A stretch of 64,000 bases of DNA from Taudactylus pleione (taxonomy: Eukaryota; Chordata; Amphibia; Anura; Myobatrachidae): the NCBI GenBank assembly GCA_031769625.1, contig JAUIMM010000169.1:10846001-10910000 (forward strand), read 5' to 3'. Numbering within the stretch: position 1 is the first letter of the stretch; each line of letters begins with the position of its first letter. The notes below the pieces were generated by a model. The model was not told where the DNA came from and ran no database searches. It was given only the letters and a program-made list of their open reading frames with translations. The translations under genes were made by a program, and so were the position numbers. This document shows, piece after piece, positions 18,307 to 29,245 of this stretch.

Positions 18307-19382
18307 CTATATGTTCCGGGTAGTGTTTTATATCATATCCTGAGGATGGGTGCCTTTAGTACAATAAATGTGCTTCTCCTGTCTCAAGTCCAGAATCCCG
18401 TTTAATATTGGCAACTATTGTAGCGAATCACCTCTTAAAGTTATTTCCTTTTGAAAACAGAACCTCAATAATATTGCTACTACAGTCTGCTTTTTAAGGA
18501 TGTCTCATGGCCCCAGGGGTTAGTTAGTGTAATAATGGTAATCTAAGCCAGAAGGTAATATCTCTGTAAATGCAATCACTGCAGGTCTAAATTAATCCAA
18601 TCTCTCCCCCAGCACTTCTCTCCATTTGGCTATTATAAAAGTTTTATAAGAGTGACTCCTTAGTGTTTGTTATTAACTGGGCTCACCACCTCCGCGTATA
18701 GCAGCTCCCAGCTGACTCCTTATGTCACTCAGGCAAATCTCTAGCAGCTGCCTCCGCCTCCTGCCTTCTCAGCTGGGCTGCTCCACTGCTGATTGGCTTA
18801 CTCTGGCCACAGCCTTCCTTTAGCTGCACTGAGCTCCTGCGTCACACAGCTCCCTGCCTGAACTCCACTATCTCAGTGGCCAGATGCTGCTGCGACTACT
18901 CCTCTGATCTGACGCTGCTGCTCTGCAGCTCAGGTATATGCTGCTCTGCTCACACTGGCCTGACTGAGCCTGTTACTCCATCTCTGCCGTCACCTCAGCT
19001 CTTAAGCCAGACAGCATGGAGGTTGTCAGGTCAGTCCGCTCTGGAGGGGGATCAGGAGACTGGCAGTTACCAGACTGGCAGTTACTAGACTGGCAGTTAC
19101 TGCTGCTGCAGTGGCATTTATAACCTTGCTGACCTGTCCATGTGCTCTTTCTAGAACTATCCCTCCATGCAGTGTATGAGGTGCAGTAAATCACTTACAC
19201 TGGGGCCATGTTTCACCCCTTTACACTGTACATATAATAATTATACACAGTCATATTAAACACATACAGATACAATACTATCTTAAAGATGTAATATACA
19301 CACATATAGTTCTGTTTTATTTTACATATTTACACCCTATATGGATTATCCCTCTTTCTCATACTTATTAAAGGGTGTTACA
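18307..19382 (-). repeat. Ty3/gypsy 5' LTR
   Basis: Pair of 11701-12766. It contains three rather than four 15-bp ACTGGCAGTTACTAG units and an extra GCTCAGGTATATGCTGCTCT segment. Just before it (18290-18306) is a second copy of CAGCTCCCTGCCTGAACT, which also occurs inside both LTRs (12239 and 18847), so a deletion between short repeats may have removed the leader and gag start. Confidence 0.8.
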
Positions 19383-19562
19383 CTAAGGGAAAGTGGGTGT
19401 CTTGTATCAAGCTGGTGGGCATCTAAATACATACCGCGATTGCACGGCAAGACAGTGGGTGTGCTAATGTCTTGCTAGCGATCGTGGGATTTGAATACTT
19501 TGGCAGCTGACGGCTGCATACGAACACATCCTAGCGAACGGGTCTGAATCAGGCCCTTAGAC

Positions 19563-19831
19563 CAGGGGCATAACTAGAACTTTTTGGGCCCCATAGCAAC
19601 ATTTTTAAGGGGCCCCCTAACTTAGGTCTTACACAATAACCACAGTAGTTCCCCTAAAACATTAAATGCCCACTGTAATGGTGCCCCTTACGCAGTGCCC
19701 CCAGTAGTGAGCCCCCTGTAGCTCCCCCCAGTATTGAGCCCCCTGTAATGCCCCCAGTAGTGACCCACTGTAGCTGCCCCCAGTAGTGAGCCCCCAGTAG
19801 CTGCCCCCTGTAGTTGCCCCGCGCGCGCACG

Positions 19832-19867
<36 letters not shown>

Positions 19868-20177
19868 AAAAAAAAACACTCACCTTTATCCCCGCTCCTG
19901 TGAACCCGCCGTCCGCCCCGGCGCCCGCTCCTCGGCACTATGGGAGTGACGTCATGACTTCACTCCCATAGTGCACTGCGGGGTCCCGGAGCTCACTCCG
20001 TCGTCCGGCTGCCGCCGGGGGTTTGAATAGGAGCCGGGCGTCCGCTGGTAACACAATCTCAGCGGGCGCCCGGCATATGGAGGGTGCAGGGGGTGCGATG
20101 GCTGGGCCGGCGGGCCCATTAAGCCGCCGGGCCCCATAGCAACCGCACCCTCTGCACCCTCCATAGTTACGCTACTG
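19563..20177. mobile_element. hAT-type MITE with perfect 8-bp TSD
   Basis: Starts CAGGGGCATAACTA and ends (reversed) CAGTAGCGTAACTA. The flanks are CCTTAGAC at 19555-19562 and again at 20178-20185, an exact 8-bp duplication of hAT type. The interior holds GGGGCCC-rich sequence and an (AC)n microsatellite at about 19834-19863. No transposase. It landed on the right edge of the split Harbinger MITE. Confidence 0.9.
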
Positions 20178-20185
20178 CCTTAGAC

Positions 20186-20876
20186 CCATCTTCTATTACA
20201 AGGCTTGACAAATTTTTCTAAAATCTAGGAGCCAGGATGAAAGTGTAGGAGCCAGATCACTGTCCCCCCAAAAAAATTACAGGAGTGATTGAGGAGCACA
20301 GCTCTGTGTGTTATGCAACTGTTATACACACTATACTAGTCCACAAAATGGTCACATTTGAATGGATATAGTAACATGGAGGCTCCCTCACTGCTCTGCA
20401 CAGCTCCCCTGCTCAACCCCCACCCTCCAGTAATAACGGACCACATTTCATATAAACAATGGTGCCAGAAAGTACAACAGAACCCCCCTCCCCTCGTGGT
20501 CACACCACTATCCCTCTGAAACCGCACCGCAATCCCTGGCCATGCATAGACCCTACTACTGGGGAGCTCTCTGCAGCCGGAGATAGGCGACAGTAGACAG
20601 CCGGGACATACAGGAGGATCAGCGTAGACTGGGACAGACAGCATGGGTCAGAATTGTATTAGTGGTGTAGTGTAGTGTATTAGCGGTAATGCAGCAGATG
20701 TGTGTGTATGTATTTTTTATCTATAATACCCATTGGAAAACAATTCCTAATTTCTGTCAAGGTGGTTATCTGGCATTAATGGCTGGCTGGTAATGGCCGC
20801 TGTTAATTGTACTATTTCTTATACCAAGAATAATTAAAATTAGCTGATATTTGTACATAATACACGTGCACTATCG
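20186..20876. other. No recognisable feature
   Basis: Includes a CTAGGAGCCAGGATGAAAG/TGTAGGAGCCAGATC stretch that looks like a decayed repeat, and short ORFs without family motifs. Confidence 0.4.
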
Positions 20877-21290
20877 GCCTGATTCAGAGCCACAAGCAAA
20901 GCCAATGTTCACATAGTTAGGCAATTTTTTTGCTACTGCACATGCATAAAAATCACTAAAATCGTGTACGGCGCATGTGTTACACAGTGTGTATGCATAG
21001 TGACGCTGTTGTGATTGAGACGCACAGTATCAGAAATGTCTTGGAAAAGTGCCAGGCGTTCCTGGGAGGTGGCTAGTAATGTGCGCAAAAAAATGGTCTG
21101 TCTCATGGTGGTCACTAAACTGTTTTCATACACAGGTGCTTCATTATTCACACTTCAACTTGCACATATGCTGGTGCCAATTCTCTTAGAAATAGAAAAC
21201 ATGTGGGTGAGGTTTGTATAAATAAAAGACATCCAGGATGGCACTCAGAAGCTCAGAAGCGTTCATGTCAGCATTTTTATATATATATAT
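20877..21290. mobile_element. Harbinger-like MITE remnant (left end only)
   Basis: GGCCTGATTCAGAGCCACAAGC at 20877 matches the terminal motif of the family seen at 10677 and 45668. The sequence after it has the same GCATGTG/ACGC-rich composition. No opposite end found before the TA tract at about 21280-21292. Confidence 0.45.
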
Positions 21291-22042
21291 ATCCTTGAAC
21301 TGGTATCTGTCCAGTGCCGCCGTGGGCCCAAACAATTAAATTCCCCTGGTGGCCCCCTCATACCCCAGTCCTCCAATGTTCATAAACATAACAAAATAGA
21401 ATTAAAGCACATAATTAGCATTTTGTTAATAAACCATAGTTTGTGAGTTTTTATTTACATTTTTTAATCAGTGGTCAATAGTATAACAGGAGGTGTAATG
21501 CTTCATATAAGCAAAGAGGGTAATAGCCACACCCCATGGCACAGGCCACACCCCCATGTACACACATCAGCTGGTCACACCTCCTGCGGCAGCACGCAAT
21601 AGGCCCTTCATAAAGGTCAGCTCCAGGTCCATGTGGGCCTTAATCTGGTACTGGGCAGCGGACTGCCGGAGGGCCCCTACCACTACCACCATGTGAGACC
21701 ACAGAGGGGACAGAACGGCATCCAGAGTGCGACTGTGAAGTGTACAGGGAGCAGAAGTGAAAGAGGTCTCAGCCAGCATCCGGAGTGTCAATGCGGCTGA
21801 TGTGAGCGCCCCTTCCTGTCATGTGACACCCAGGAGGAGAGGAAGGAAGGCGGCAATTGGATACGAAGTTACTGCCGCCGTGATGATAGGTTAGGCAGTT
21901 GCTGACAGTGCTGATGCAGGACCCGGTAATCTTTTTAATTTGAGTCCCACGCTGCCTGTAGCACGGCACGTCTATTGCCATCACTGGTCAGGGCGGAGCG
22001 CCCCATGCGATTGCACGGGTCGCCTGCCCCTGGAAACGGCTA

Positions 22043-22046
<4 letters not shown>
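21291..22046. other. Probable decayed hAT-like sequence
   Basis: Begins near CAGTGCCGCCGTGGGCCC and contains GGGCGGAGCGCCCCATGCG near the end. The composition is like the hAT MITEs elsewhere in the window, but I could not pair ends or a TSD. Confidence 0.3.

Positions 22047-22100
<54 letters not shown>
22047..22100. repeat. (TA)n(CA)n microsatellite
   Basis: Uninterrupted TA for about 40 bases followed by CACACACACA. Confidence 0.9.
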
Positions 22101-22102
<2 letters not shown>

Positions 22103-22618
22103 AGACTGGCTTCAATCCATGACACTCAAGCATTTGCAATGCATTTGGCATGTGACCTCACTATTAAAATTTAAAAAAAAAGAAAAAAATGCCACTTGTT
22201 CACAAAAAAGTCCACAACGTGCATAAATGTACAAATAGGCTTACAGACTTATCAATAGCCATGTGATACATAGTAAACTGGCAGCCCGATGACCTTCATC
22301 CAGGGGCAAAACAGTCTTACCTCTTAGCAAACATGAACTGATATACCTGTATAATTGGTAACACCTGATGCCCAGACACAGCCATGCACTCACCCGTAAA
22401 GAAAATTACCTGACTCCCTGTGGTTACCATTCGTAGCGTGTACAATTCCAGCACTCAGAAGTGACGCATGTGTTCCAGCCACGCTTGCATACCAAAAGCT
22501 GGAATTCATTACCTGGCCCTGGAACGTCTGGCCTTTTAAACCTGCACCTCCATTTATCTTAATTCTAGTTAAAGAACTTCTCTCTTCAAAAGAACACATT
22601 TTTACACAGTCCTGCAAA

Positions 22619-23170
22619 CAGGGGCGTATCTTCCTATTGGCCTGGATGGCCCTCGCCAGGGGCGCCGGCCGAGGGGGGGCGCCCTTGCCAGCCGACATCA
22701 TTAACAAATGATCACTGGTCTCATGTTTGCTCTGCACAGTGTGCCGCAGACAGCTGTCATTAGTAAATGATCCCTGCTCTGCTTCTGTCTCCTCTGCTCT
22801 TATCAGTGTCTTCCATTGTTTGCTAATTTGTATCATGCTTCTTGTATGTCCCTTTATATCAGAAACATTTAAAACTAATTTTTTTTTTCTAATATATCTC
22901 TTCTCCCACAATACCCACCACATACCAATCACCACTCACTAATTCCCATGTGTCAACCTTGCAGGAAAAGAGTGTAAGCACCACATCAACCACAATGCTC
23001 TATTCGCAAGATAATTTGCATATATGCAAATTATCTTGCCCATAATGCACCTTGTTTGTTATTGATGCCCTCTTTTCCTGTGTTGTTGACATATAGAAAT
23101 TAATAAACAGTGCTTGCATGTAGTAAGTGTTATAACTGAAAAAATATAAAAATATATATATTAAAAAAAG

Positions 23171-23220
<50 letters not shown>

Positions 23221-23764
23221 CTCCCTATTTCTACAGGTGTGTAAGTTGAACTACCCCCAGTGTAAGTACTAATAAATTTATCTTTTCCACAGTATGGGGA
23301 ATTGACCATGATCTTTATAGATTGTGGATACTCAGGTGTCAGGATTAAAATATAATCCTTATGGGCTGTTTTTATTATTGTGTGTGAGATAACAATGGAC
23401 CCATGTGGCTGGTTTTACCAGTGAATTATAAGGCAGAGTTAAAAAAGCATATTGCAGTATACAGTCCAATTTGAATATATGTAAATTATTTTACCCATAA
23501 TGCATGTTTGTTTTTGATGCTATGTTTTCAAGCTTTTCCTGTGTATTTTGGCATTAGTAAATAGTGGTTTGCAATAGAGTAAGTTCTGTAAAAGATATAT
23601 ATATTAAAAAGAGAAAAAAAAATATTCTCCCTATTTCTACAGGTGTCTGAATTAAACTACTCCCAGTCTGTGTAATTTTATTTTTTCAAGTAGAAGCAGT
23701 CATTCGAGGGGGGCGCCAGTCCCTTAGTTTGCCAGGGGCGCTTGGACCCCAAGATACACCCCTG
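22619..23764. mobile_element. hAT-type element with perfect 8-bp TSD
   Basis: Ends CAGGGGCGTATCTT and, reversed, CAGGGGTGTATCTT. The TSD CCTGCAAA is at 22611-22618 and 23765-23772. The interior has GGGGGGCGCC-rich edges, a TA microsatellite (about 23150-23218) and two diverged copies of a TTTGCATATATG...CCCATAATGCA...CTCCCTATTTCTACAGGTGT segment (22998-23240 and 23465-23645), so it is internally duplicated. No transposase motif. Confidence 0.88.
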
Positions 23765-23909
23765 CCTGCAAACATAATGCTGGATCATATTGGTCACTAA
23801 AATCAAAACTAAATTATTGTAAGAAAAAAAGGGGTGAATGGGTGCTATGTGAATGGGCTAAGGCGAACCAAACAAGTATACAACATGACAGCACATAACA
23901 CATTAACAA

Positions 23910-24380
23910 GTGAAAATAAGTTCTCCATTAAGACCTATTAGAGCAGTTGTATGTAAATTGTATATCCATTCGTGATCATGCTGTAGCAGACATTTATTGC
24001 GATCACCCCCCACTTAAAAGTGGTGGTATATGATAAATAGACATCACTTTAAAGTACAGCATATTGTGTCCCATTTCCACAGAGTGCTTAGCTACTGGTA
24101 GGGCAGTGATTCCCAATCTCGGTCCTCAAGGCACACTAACAGTCCTGGTTTTAGTGATATCCATGATTGTGCACAGATGGTTAAATCAATATAACTGAGG
24201 TACTAATTAAGTCACTTGTGCTCAAGTAAGGCTATCCCTAAAACCTGGACTGTTAGTGTGCCTTTGGGACCGTGGTTGGGAACCCCTGATCTAGCAGAAC
24301 GAAGGCGGTTCTTCACATAATTTATCCAAAACTGGGTTGGCTTGAATAATATGCCAGTGTTACAGCTTTGTACGTTTTAT
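23910..24380 (-). pseudogene. PLE GIY-YIG C-terminal fragment
   Basis: Minus-strand translation gives, with stops and shifts, KNRLRSAR, PVAKHSVEMGHNMLYFKVM, IYHIPPL.GG, EWIYNLHTTALIGLNGELIF-like segments. This matches the end of PLE-A ORF2 (PVARHFLLADHPLSALK, IHKLNTIHPAGLNEKL). A MITE at 24104-24289 splits it just before PVAKH. It is too decayed to be functional. Confidence 0.6.
24104..24289. mobile_element. Short palindromic MITE (CAGTGATTCCCAA ends)
   Basis: Left CAGTGATTCCCAATCTCGG...CACACTAACAGTCC pairs with right GGACTGTTAGTGTGCC...GGTTGGGAACCCCTG. This is hAT-type terminal sequence. No clear TSD. It splits the PLE-D protein fragment. Confidence 0.7.
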
Positions 24381-24592
24381 TATACAGTATTTGAACTGAT
24401 GGAAAAAAATGTAGAAAAAATCATATGGACAGCATTCCAACTTCCTTTATTCTCTGTTAATGTGTAGCACTATCCAGTTTACGACATTTTTGTATTGGCT
24501 CCTGTACTTCAATCTCATCTTATCTTCATTGGATGAATTTGTCACCCATTGTTTTTAAGGCTTGTGGTGATTGTTCCTTATCATAGGCAAAT

Positions 24593-25130
24593 ACAGGGGG
24601 GGTTTCCGACTGCCTGGAAACCCCCTTCCCCAGCCTACACCATGACCACAATAGAAATGGTAATATATTAGAATTTTACTAGTGCTGCATGTTCTTCACA
24701 GTATCACAAATGAAATAATTAGCAACACCTGTGGATCTTTTAACACGCATCAGTCAGTAATAAATAACCTGTGCACCAACTAGTAGATCTGGAAATCATG
24801 CACTGTTAGGGATGTGCTGCTATAGAGCCCAATATGTACATATATGTCCAGAGCAGTGCTAGGTTATTCTGCTGTTCCCCCAGACTCCCGAACTTGCTCT
24901 AATACTCTGGAGTGGTGCCCACATCTAAAATAAAAACATACAGTTCAGGCAGGATTGCCCTACTGCCGCATATCATGGCTTACTGTGATCGCTGGTCCTG
25001 TATATGCTGGAATTATGACACACAATATACTTTGTATGACGCATATTAAAGCTGGTTAATTCCTAATTATGCCCTCTTCATGGACTGGCCACACTGACTC
25101 TAAAATCAAGCATTTGGAAACCCCCCTCTA
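24593..25130. mobile_element. MITE-like insertion with GGGGGGTTTCC ends
   Basis: ACAGGGGGGGTTTCC at the left and (reversed) TAGAGGGGGGTTTCC at the right, sitting just inside the right PLE-D arm. No TSD identified, no ORF. Confidence 0.45.
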
Positions 25131-25414
25131 TGTTTGCAGGACTGTGTAAAAATGTGTTATTTAATTAACTAGTAAGATAATGTAGTACAGTGCCCTTTTC
25201 ACAATCCCGACGTTCCACAGCTGGGTAATGACTTCTGGCTAATGGTATGCAAGCGTGGTTGGAATGCAGGCGGCACTTCTAGGTGCTGGAATTGTACACG
25301 CTGCAAATGGTAACCACAGGGAGACAGTTAATTTTCCTTTACAGGTGAGTGTATGGCTGTGGGTGTGTCTGGGAATCAGGTGTGACCAATTATAGGTATA
25401 TCAGTTCATGCTTG

Positions 25415-26312
25415 CTAAAGCTGGGCATACACTATACAGTTTTCTGTCAGATATCTGTCCAGTCTGGCTGGTTGGAATGAAAACCTGGTAATGTATGGGA
25501 ACAAATGACAGTCAATCATTTGGTTTAAAACATTGTAAAAAAAAAGGACAAAAAAAATTGTTCAAATTGGTTAAATTTGTGTGTTTTAACCAATTTGTCT
25601 GGACAACTATTTTTGGTTATTTTCCAGTGTTTGTGAGCAAATGGACAACTGTCATTTGCTTTCGGGTGCCGGACTGTAGATAGACAGTAATTAGTTAGAC
25701 AATGTCTAGATCGACCCCAGATGTTAGACAGTCAATAGATCGACAGGTACAAAAGGTCGACACACTAAAGGTCGACATGTAAGAAGGTTGACAGGTACAA
25801 ATGGTGGACAGGGTCAAAAGGTCAACATGAAAATGGTCGACACAAAAATGATTGACACATGATTTTATTATTTTTTTTAGGGTTAGGTTTAGGTTTGGGG
25901 TTAGGCACTTAAGATGAGCCAGTGTCATTCCCTACCATCCAAGTGGGCATGGAGGGGGAACAAATCCACCTTGCCCGCAGCGTGGTGAGCGAAGTGAGCC
26001 CACAAGGGGGCAAATGGTATTTACGGGAAAAAAAATAATCATGTGTCGACCATTTTCATGTTGACCTTTTGACCCTGTTGACCATTTGTACATGTCGACC
26101 TTCTAACATGTCGACCTTTAGTGTGTCGACCTTTTGTACCTGTCAATCTATTAACTGTCTAACATCTGGGGTCAATCTAGACATTGTCTATCTAATTACT
26201 GTCTATCTCTTATACCACACCCATTTGCTCCCATACATTACCAGGTTTTCATTCCAAACAGCCAGATTGCACAGATTTCTGACAAATAATTGTATAGTTG
26301 ATGGCCAGCTTA
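25415..26312. mobile_element. Palindromic MITE (W family), interrupted copy
   Basis: CTAAAGCTGGGCATACACTATAC at the left and the complementary TATAGTTGATGGCCAGCTTAG at the right. An uninterrupted relative at 62899-63221 shows that the sequence between CATTTGCT (25653-25660) and CATTTGCT (26222-26229) is a later insertion. Confidence 0.8.
25661..26221. mobile_element. Fold-back element with long GTCGAC-rich inverted repeats
   Basis: 561 bp with an 8-bp TSD CATTTGCT at 25653-25660 and 26222-26229. The arms (about 25675-25865 and 26030-26210) are complementary over roughly 180 bases and consist of degenerate short units around GTCGAC (AGGTCGACAC, AGGTCGACATG, AGGTTGACAGG). The loop contains GGGTTAGGTTTAGGTTTGGGG. 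There is no coding sequence. The 8-bp TSD suggests mobilisation by a hAT-like enzyme. Confidence 0.85.
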
Positions 26313-26634
26313 GGGCTGGGTACACACAAAGATTTTCTGTCCAACCATCCAACTAGTTGATTGGTTGGAATGAAAATCTGGTAATGTATGAAAGCAAATG
26401 ACAATCAGAAATTTACACCCAAATGTCGGAAAAAGAACAAAAACTGTTGTTTGAACGAATTGTTTAGATCAAACATTTAACAAACTTGTCTGACGACCAT
26501 TTTCATCTGTTTTCTGGCATTTAGGAGCAAATTGCTGATCATCAGTTACTCCTATACGTTACCAGATTTTCATTCCAACCAATCACCTAGTTGGATGGTT
26601 GGATAGAAAATCTTTACGTGTGTATGCAGCTTTA
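26312..26634. mobile_element. Palindromic MITE related to the W family
   Basis: Left GGGCTGGGTACACACAAAGATTTTC..CCAACCATCCAACTAG and right CTAGTTGGATGGTTGG..GAAAATCTTTACGTGTG are complementary. It abuts the previous MITE directly. Confidence 0.75.
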
Positions 26635-26642
26635 GAAGTAAA

Positions 26643-26839
26643 GGGGTCTATTTATCAAACAGTCAAAAGTGTGGAGAAGTAGACCAGTGGAGAAGTTGCC
26701 CATAGCAACCAATCAGCTCCTAACTATTATTTTATACAATGTACTTGATAAATGCTACTTCAAAGCTGACTGGTTGCTATAGGCAACTTCTCCACTGGTT
26801 CACTTCTCCACACTTTTCACTGCTTGATAAATAGACCCC
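26643..26839. mobile_element. Palindromic MITE (GGGGTCTATTTATCAA ends)
   Basis: GGGGTCTATTTATCAA...AAAAGTGTGGAGAAGT at the left and ACTTCTCCACACTTTT...TTGATAAATAGACCCC at the right form near-perfect arms, with GTTGCCCATAGCAACCAATCAG inside. Confidence 0.85.
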
Positions 26840-27187
26840 AATGGCTCATACACACTAGACGATGTGCTGTATGAGCGATATTGGTGAAAGATTTCCCTGG
26901 AACTTTCCATAGTGCAGGACAAACGATATTGGGTGTACACACTGAACAATATAGTTAACGATATCGTTCAGTGATGTCATCCTGCAACATCACCGAACAG
27001 GCAGTTCTTGACAATATCTTCAGATTGACCTGCCCCAATTTTTCAGTGACCACGCCCCTTGTGGCATTGGCCATGCCCACGTTTTTGCCCCGCGCACATA
27101 CTTGGGGAGGGGGGTGCTTTTTTTTTCGTCTTGCCTTGGGATCCAAATATCCAAATACCCTAATTATGAGTCACGACACTGCACCAA
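26840..27187. other. Decayed palindromic repeat
   Basis: Contains GTTAACGATATCGTTCAGTGATG and CTCATACACACTAGACGAT, which look like an old TIR element, but no paired ends or ORF with motifs. Confidence 0.35.
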
Positions 27188-27345
27188 GAGGTATATTTAA
27201 TAAATGGAGATATTACCCATAGCAACTAATCGGATTCTAGCTATTATCTTCTAGAAGGTGCTAAAGAAATGTTAAGTAGAATTTGATTGGTTGCTATGGG
27301 CAACATCTTCACTTCTAAAAACCTGCACTTTAGTAAATATACCCC
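27188..27345. mobile_element. Palindromic MITE, diverged relative of 26643-26839
   Basis: GAGGTATATTTAATAAATGG at the left, TTTAGTAAATATACCCC at the right, and internal ACCCATAGCAACTAATCGG / TGATTGGTTGCTATGGGC as complementary arms. Confidence 0.75.
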
Positions 27346-27354
27346 GCAAATGAG

Positions 27355-27711
27355 GAGCTAAGCCATTACTGTGCAAGTCTGCGAAAACATTGGAGCCTCA
27401 CGCACAATTGCACAAGGTCAGACCTTACTCAGAAATTGCTAACCTTCCTGTACGCAGTGAGAGCTCAAGCTGCGTATGCCATTGCAGTGGCTATGCACGC
27501 CTCTGTATCGGCATTCAAACGGAACAACCACGCCTCCGTTTTGACGATCCCCCTGTCAACACCCATAAATGCTCACTTCTGGTCAATCACTCTGCAATGG
27601 GCCTGAGTGGTCTCTGCGATCGCAGTGATGCCTTTGCATATGCATGCGCAGTACGCAACAATTAGCCGTCTGAGTGCGGAACCGCAAAAGCAATCCGTAA
27701 TGAATCAGGCC
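27355..27711. mobile_element. Harbinger-like MITE, right end intact
   Basis: Ends TGAATCAGGCCC. The interior (CCTCACGCACAATTGCACAAG, AAGCTGCGTATGCCATTGCAGTGGC, GCATGCGCAGTACGCAACAATTAG) aligns with the full copy at 45668-46212 and that at 34340-34784. The left end is missing or diverged. Confidence 0.75.
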
Positions 27712-28002
27712 CATAGGACAGTATACACTTTAAAGTACATTATTATACATTGAATTCATTTTCATTGTATAAAAAAATATTGAAATAATGTCTTCAAAAG
27801 GAATCAAGTAAATTTAAAGGGGAAGCAGAAAAAGAAAGATAACTGAAAAGAAGAAAGTTGCTAGAAGCTGCTAATCAGTGTGTTATGCTTATGTTAGATT
27901 GTTTTACTGTAAAACATCTAGCACTACTCAGTCGGTTCAGTCAGTGGAAGTGGCAGGAACCAATGAACTTGAAGTGGAATGTGTACAGCCATCAACTGGT
28001 CC

Positions 28003-28282
28003 CAGGGCCGGATTAGCCATCTGGCACTTCTGTTATTTGCCAGAAGGGCCGATGGTCTCAGGGCCGATGGTCTCGGGGCCGGTTCAAGGAGGGTGGAAAT
28101 ACCCCCGCTCTCCACTGGACGACGACGGATACATGCTATTAGCTACAGAAAAGGGAAGAGGCGGTGGCAGTGGGCCAGGAAGACAGGGGGCACCTCCCTT
28201 GAAACGAAACCATGCCCCCTTTGTAAGTGCGCTCGCACAGGGCGAACTGCCAGGGCTGATGTACAGCCCCAGTCCATCCCTG
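28003..28282. mobile_element. hAT MITE inside the hAT transposase pseudogene
   Basis: Ends CAGGGCCGGATTAG and, reversed, CAGGGATGGACTGG. The flanking 8-mers ACTGGTCC (27995-28002) and ACTGACCC (28283-28290) are an aged TSD matching at 6 of 8 positions. Confidence 0.75.
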
Positions 28283-28901
28283 ACTGACCCTATTGCCGCT
28301 TTATTGTTTAGACTTTCTGAATCCGAAGCTTCAAGTAGCTCCTCATCTCTGTTAGATATCTATGTGCATCCTGATAATCATGGCCAATCAGCAGATCAAA
28401 GTGACATGATGTTATCTGTACACTCTGCTGTACCTATAATGGGGAGTGGGGAGAATATTGAATGTTCTGCCAGGCCAGTAGAATGTGCATGTAGTGAGGG
28501 TAATGTTAAGACTGTGATCTATTTGCAAGACCACAGGTAGGTGAGAGACCTTTTTTTTTTTCAAAAACATCCTATTCAACCATTTGGCAACCCTGATTTC
28601 TCATTTGCATCTAAAAAAAAGTGTTTAAGAAAAAATAATTTTTGGGTTACTTATGACAAAGCTTCAAATGCTCTGTATTGTTCAGTATGTGTAGCATATA
28701 GCAAAGAAACAGAAAGCAATGTATTCATTGTAGGTATGAAGTCAAGGTCACATGTTTATCAAAGAATTAATGAGCATGAAAACTCTAAGCATCACAATTA
28801 CTGTGCTGAAGCCCACATGTATAGGGTAATGAGATGTTGGACAACTTATATTCTCTGTACAAAAAACAAAGTAGAGAAGAGGTGATAGGTAATAGACAAG
28901 G

Positions 28902-29245
28902 GGCAGGATGTACTAAGGCTGAAAATAAAGCCAAAACTCTGAAAATTATGTTTTCAGAGATTTGGCCGCATTGCCATATGTACAAAGCTCAGGAATGCGA
29001 TAGATTCCAGTACTTGGACCCGGTGGTGTTGCCTAATAGATGGTGTTGCCTAATAGAAACCTATGGGCTGCTTATCACATTTTCTTTTCGAGAGGGATCC
29101 AATCAGTGACCCCTGCGGAGCGCGTATTATTCTGCACATGCACAGAAGGACTCCCGGGTCATAAACACGCAAGTCCTACTATTGCAAAGGACAGCTCTTA
29201 TCGGGAAAGTTGGCCTTTGTGATTTTAATCACATTTCTAGGTACC
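28902..29245. mobile_element. Probable MITE insertion in the hAT pseudogene
   Basis: The transposase reading EEVIGNRQ stops here and resumes near 29250 with LLIGKRGLSYRG-like sequence. The intervening DNA starts GGGGCAGGATGTACTAAGGC and includes an 18-bp direct repeat GTGTTGCCTAATAGA (29026-29060). Ends not defined exactly. Confidence 0.5.

Larger units (their letters stand above)
10677..19556. mobile_element. Harbinger-like MITE split by a Ty3/gypsy insertion
   Basis: Left end GGGCCTGATTCAGACCTGTTC (10677) and right end, read in reverse, GGGCCTGATTCAGACCCGTTC (19556) match over 21 bases with one difference. Both are flanked by TTA (10674-10676 and 19557-19559), a 3-bp duplication of PIF/Harbinger type. 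Identifiable MITE sequence is about 10677-11110 and 19388-19556; the rest is the retrotransposon plus unassigned DNA at 11111-11700. No transposase is present. The family recurs at 20877, 27355, 32265, 34340 and 45668. Confidence 0.65.
22330..25412. mobile_element. Decayed Penelope-like element with inverted pseudo-LTRs (PLE-D)
   Basis: Left arm 22330-22618 (continuing for a few bases at 23765) and right arm 25131-25412 are imperfect inverted repeats. For example CCTGATGCCCAGACACAGCC on the left corresponds to GGCTGTGGGTGTGTCTGGGAATCAGG on the right, and TGTACAATTCCAGCAC to GTGCTGGAATTGTACA. Between them is a minus-strand GIY-YIG C-terminus typical of PLEs. Later insertions (22619-23764, 24104-24289, 24593-25130) interrupt it. 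Confidence 0.65.

Noticed and set aside
22255..22310. Hammerhead-like motif in the PLE-D left arm (CTGGATGAAGGTCATCGGG on minus)
   Set aside because: GAAA and a cleavage site are not in place and stem I does not pair.
27878..28540. 220-aa ORF as a host gene
   Set aside because: It is hAT transposase sequence with a MITE (28003-28282) in the middle; open by chance across the insertion.
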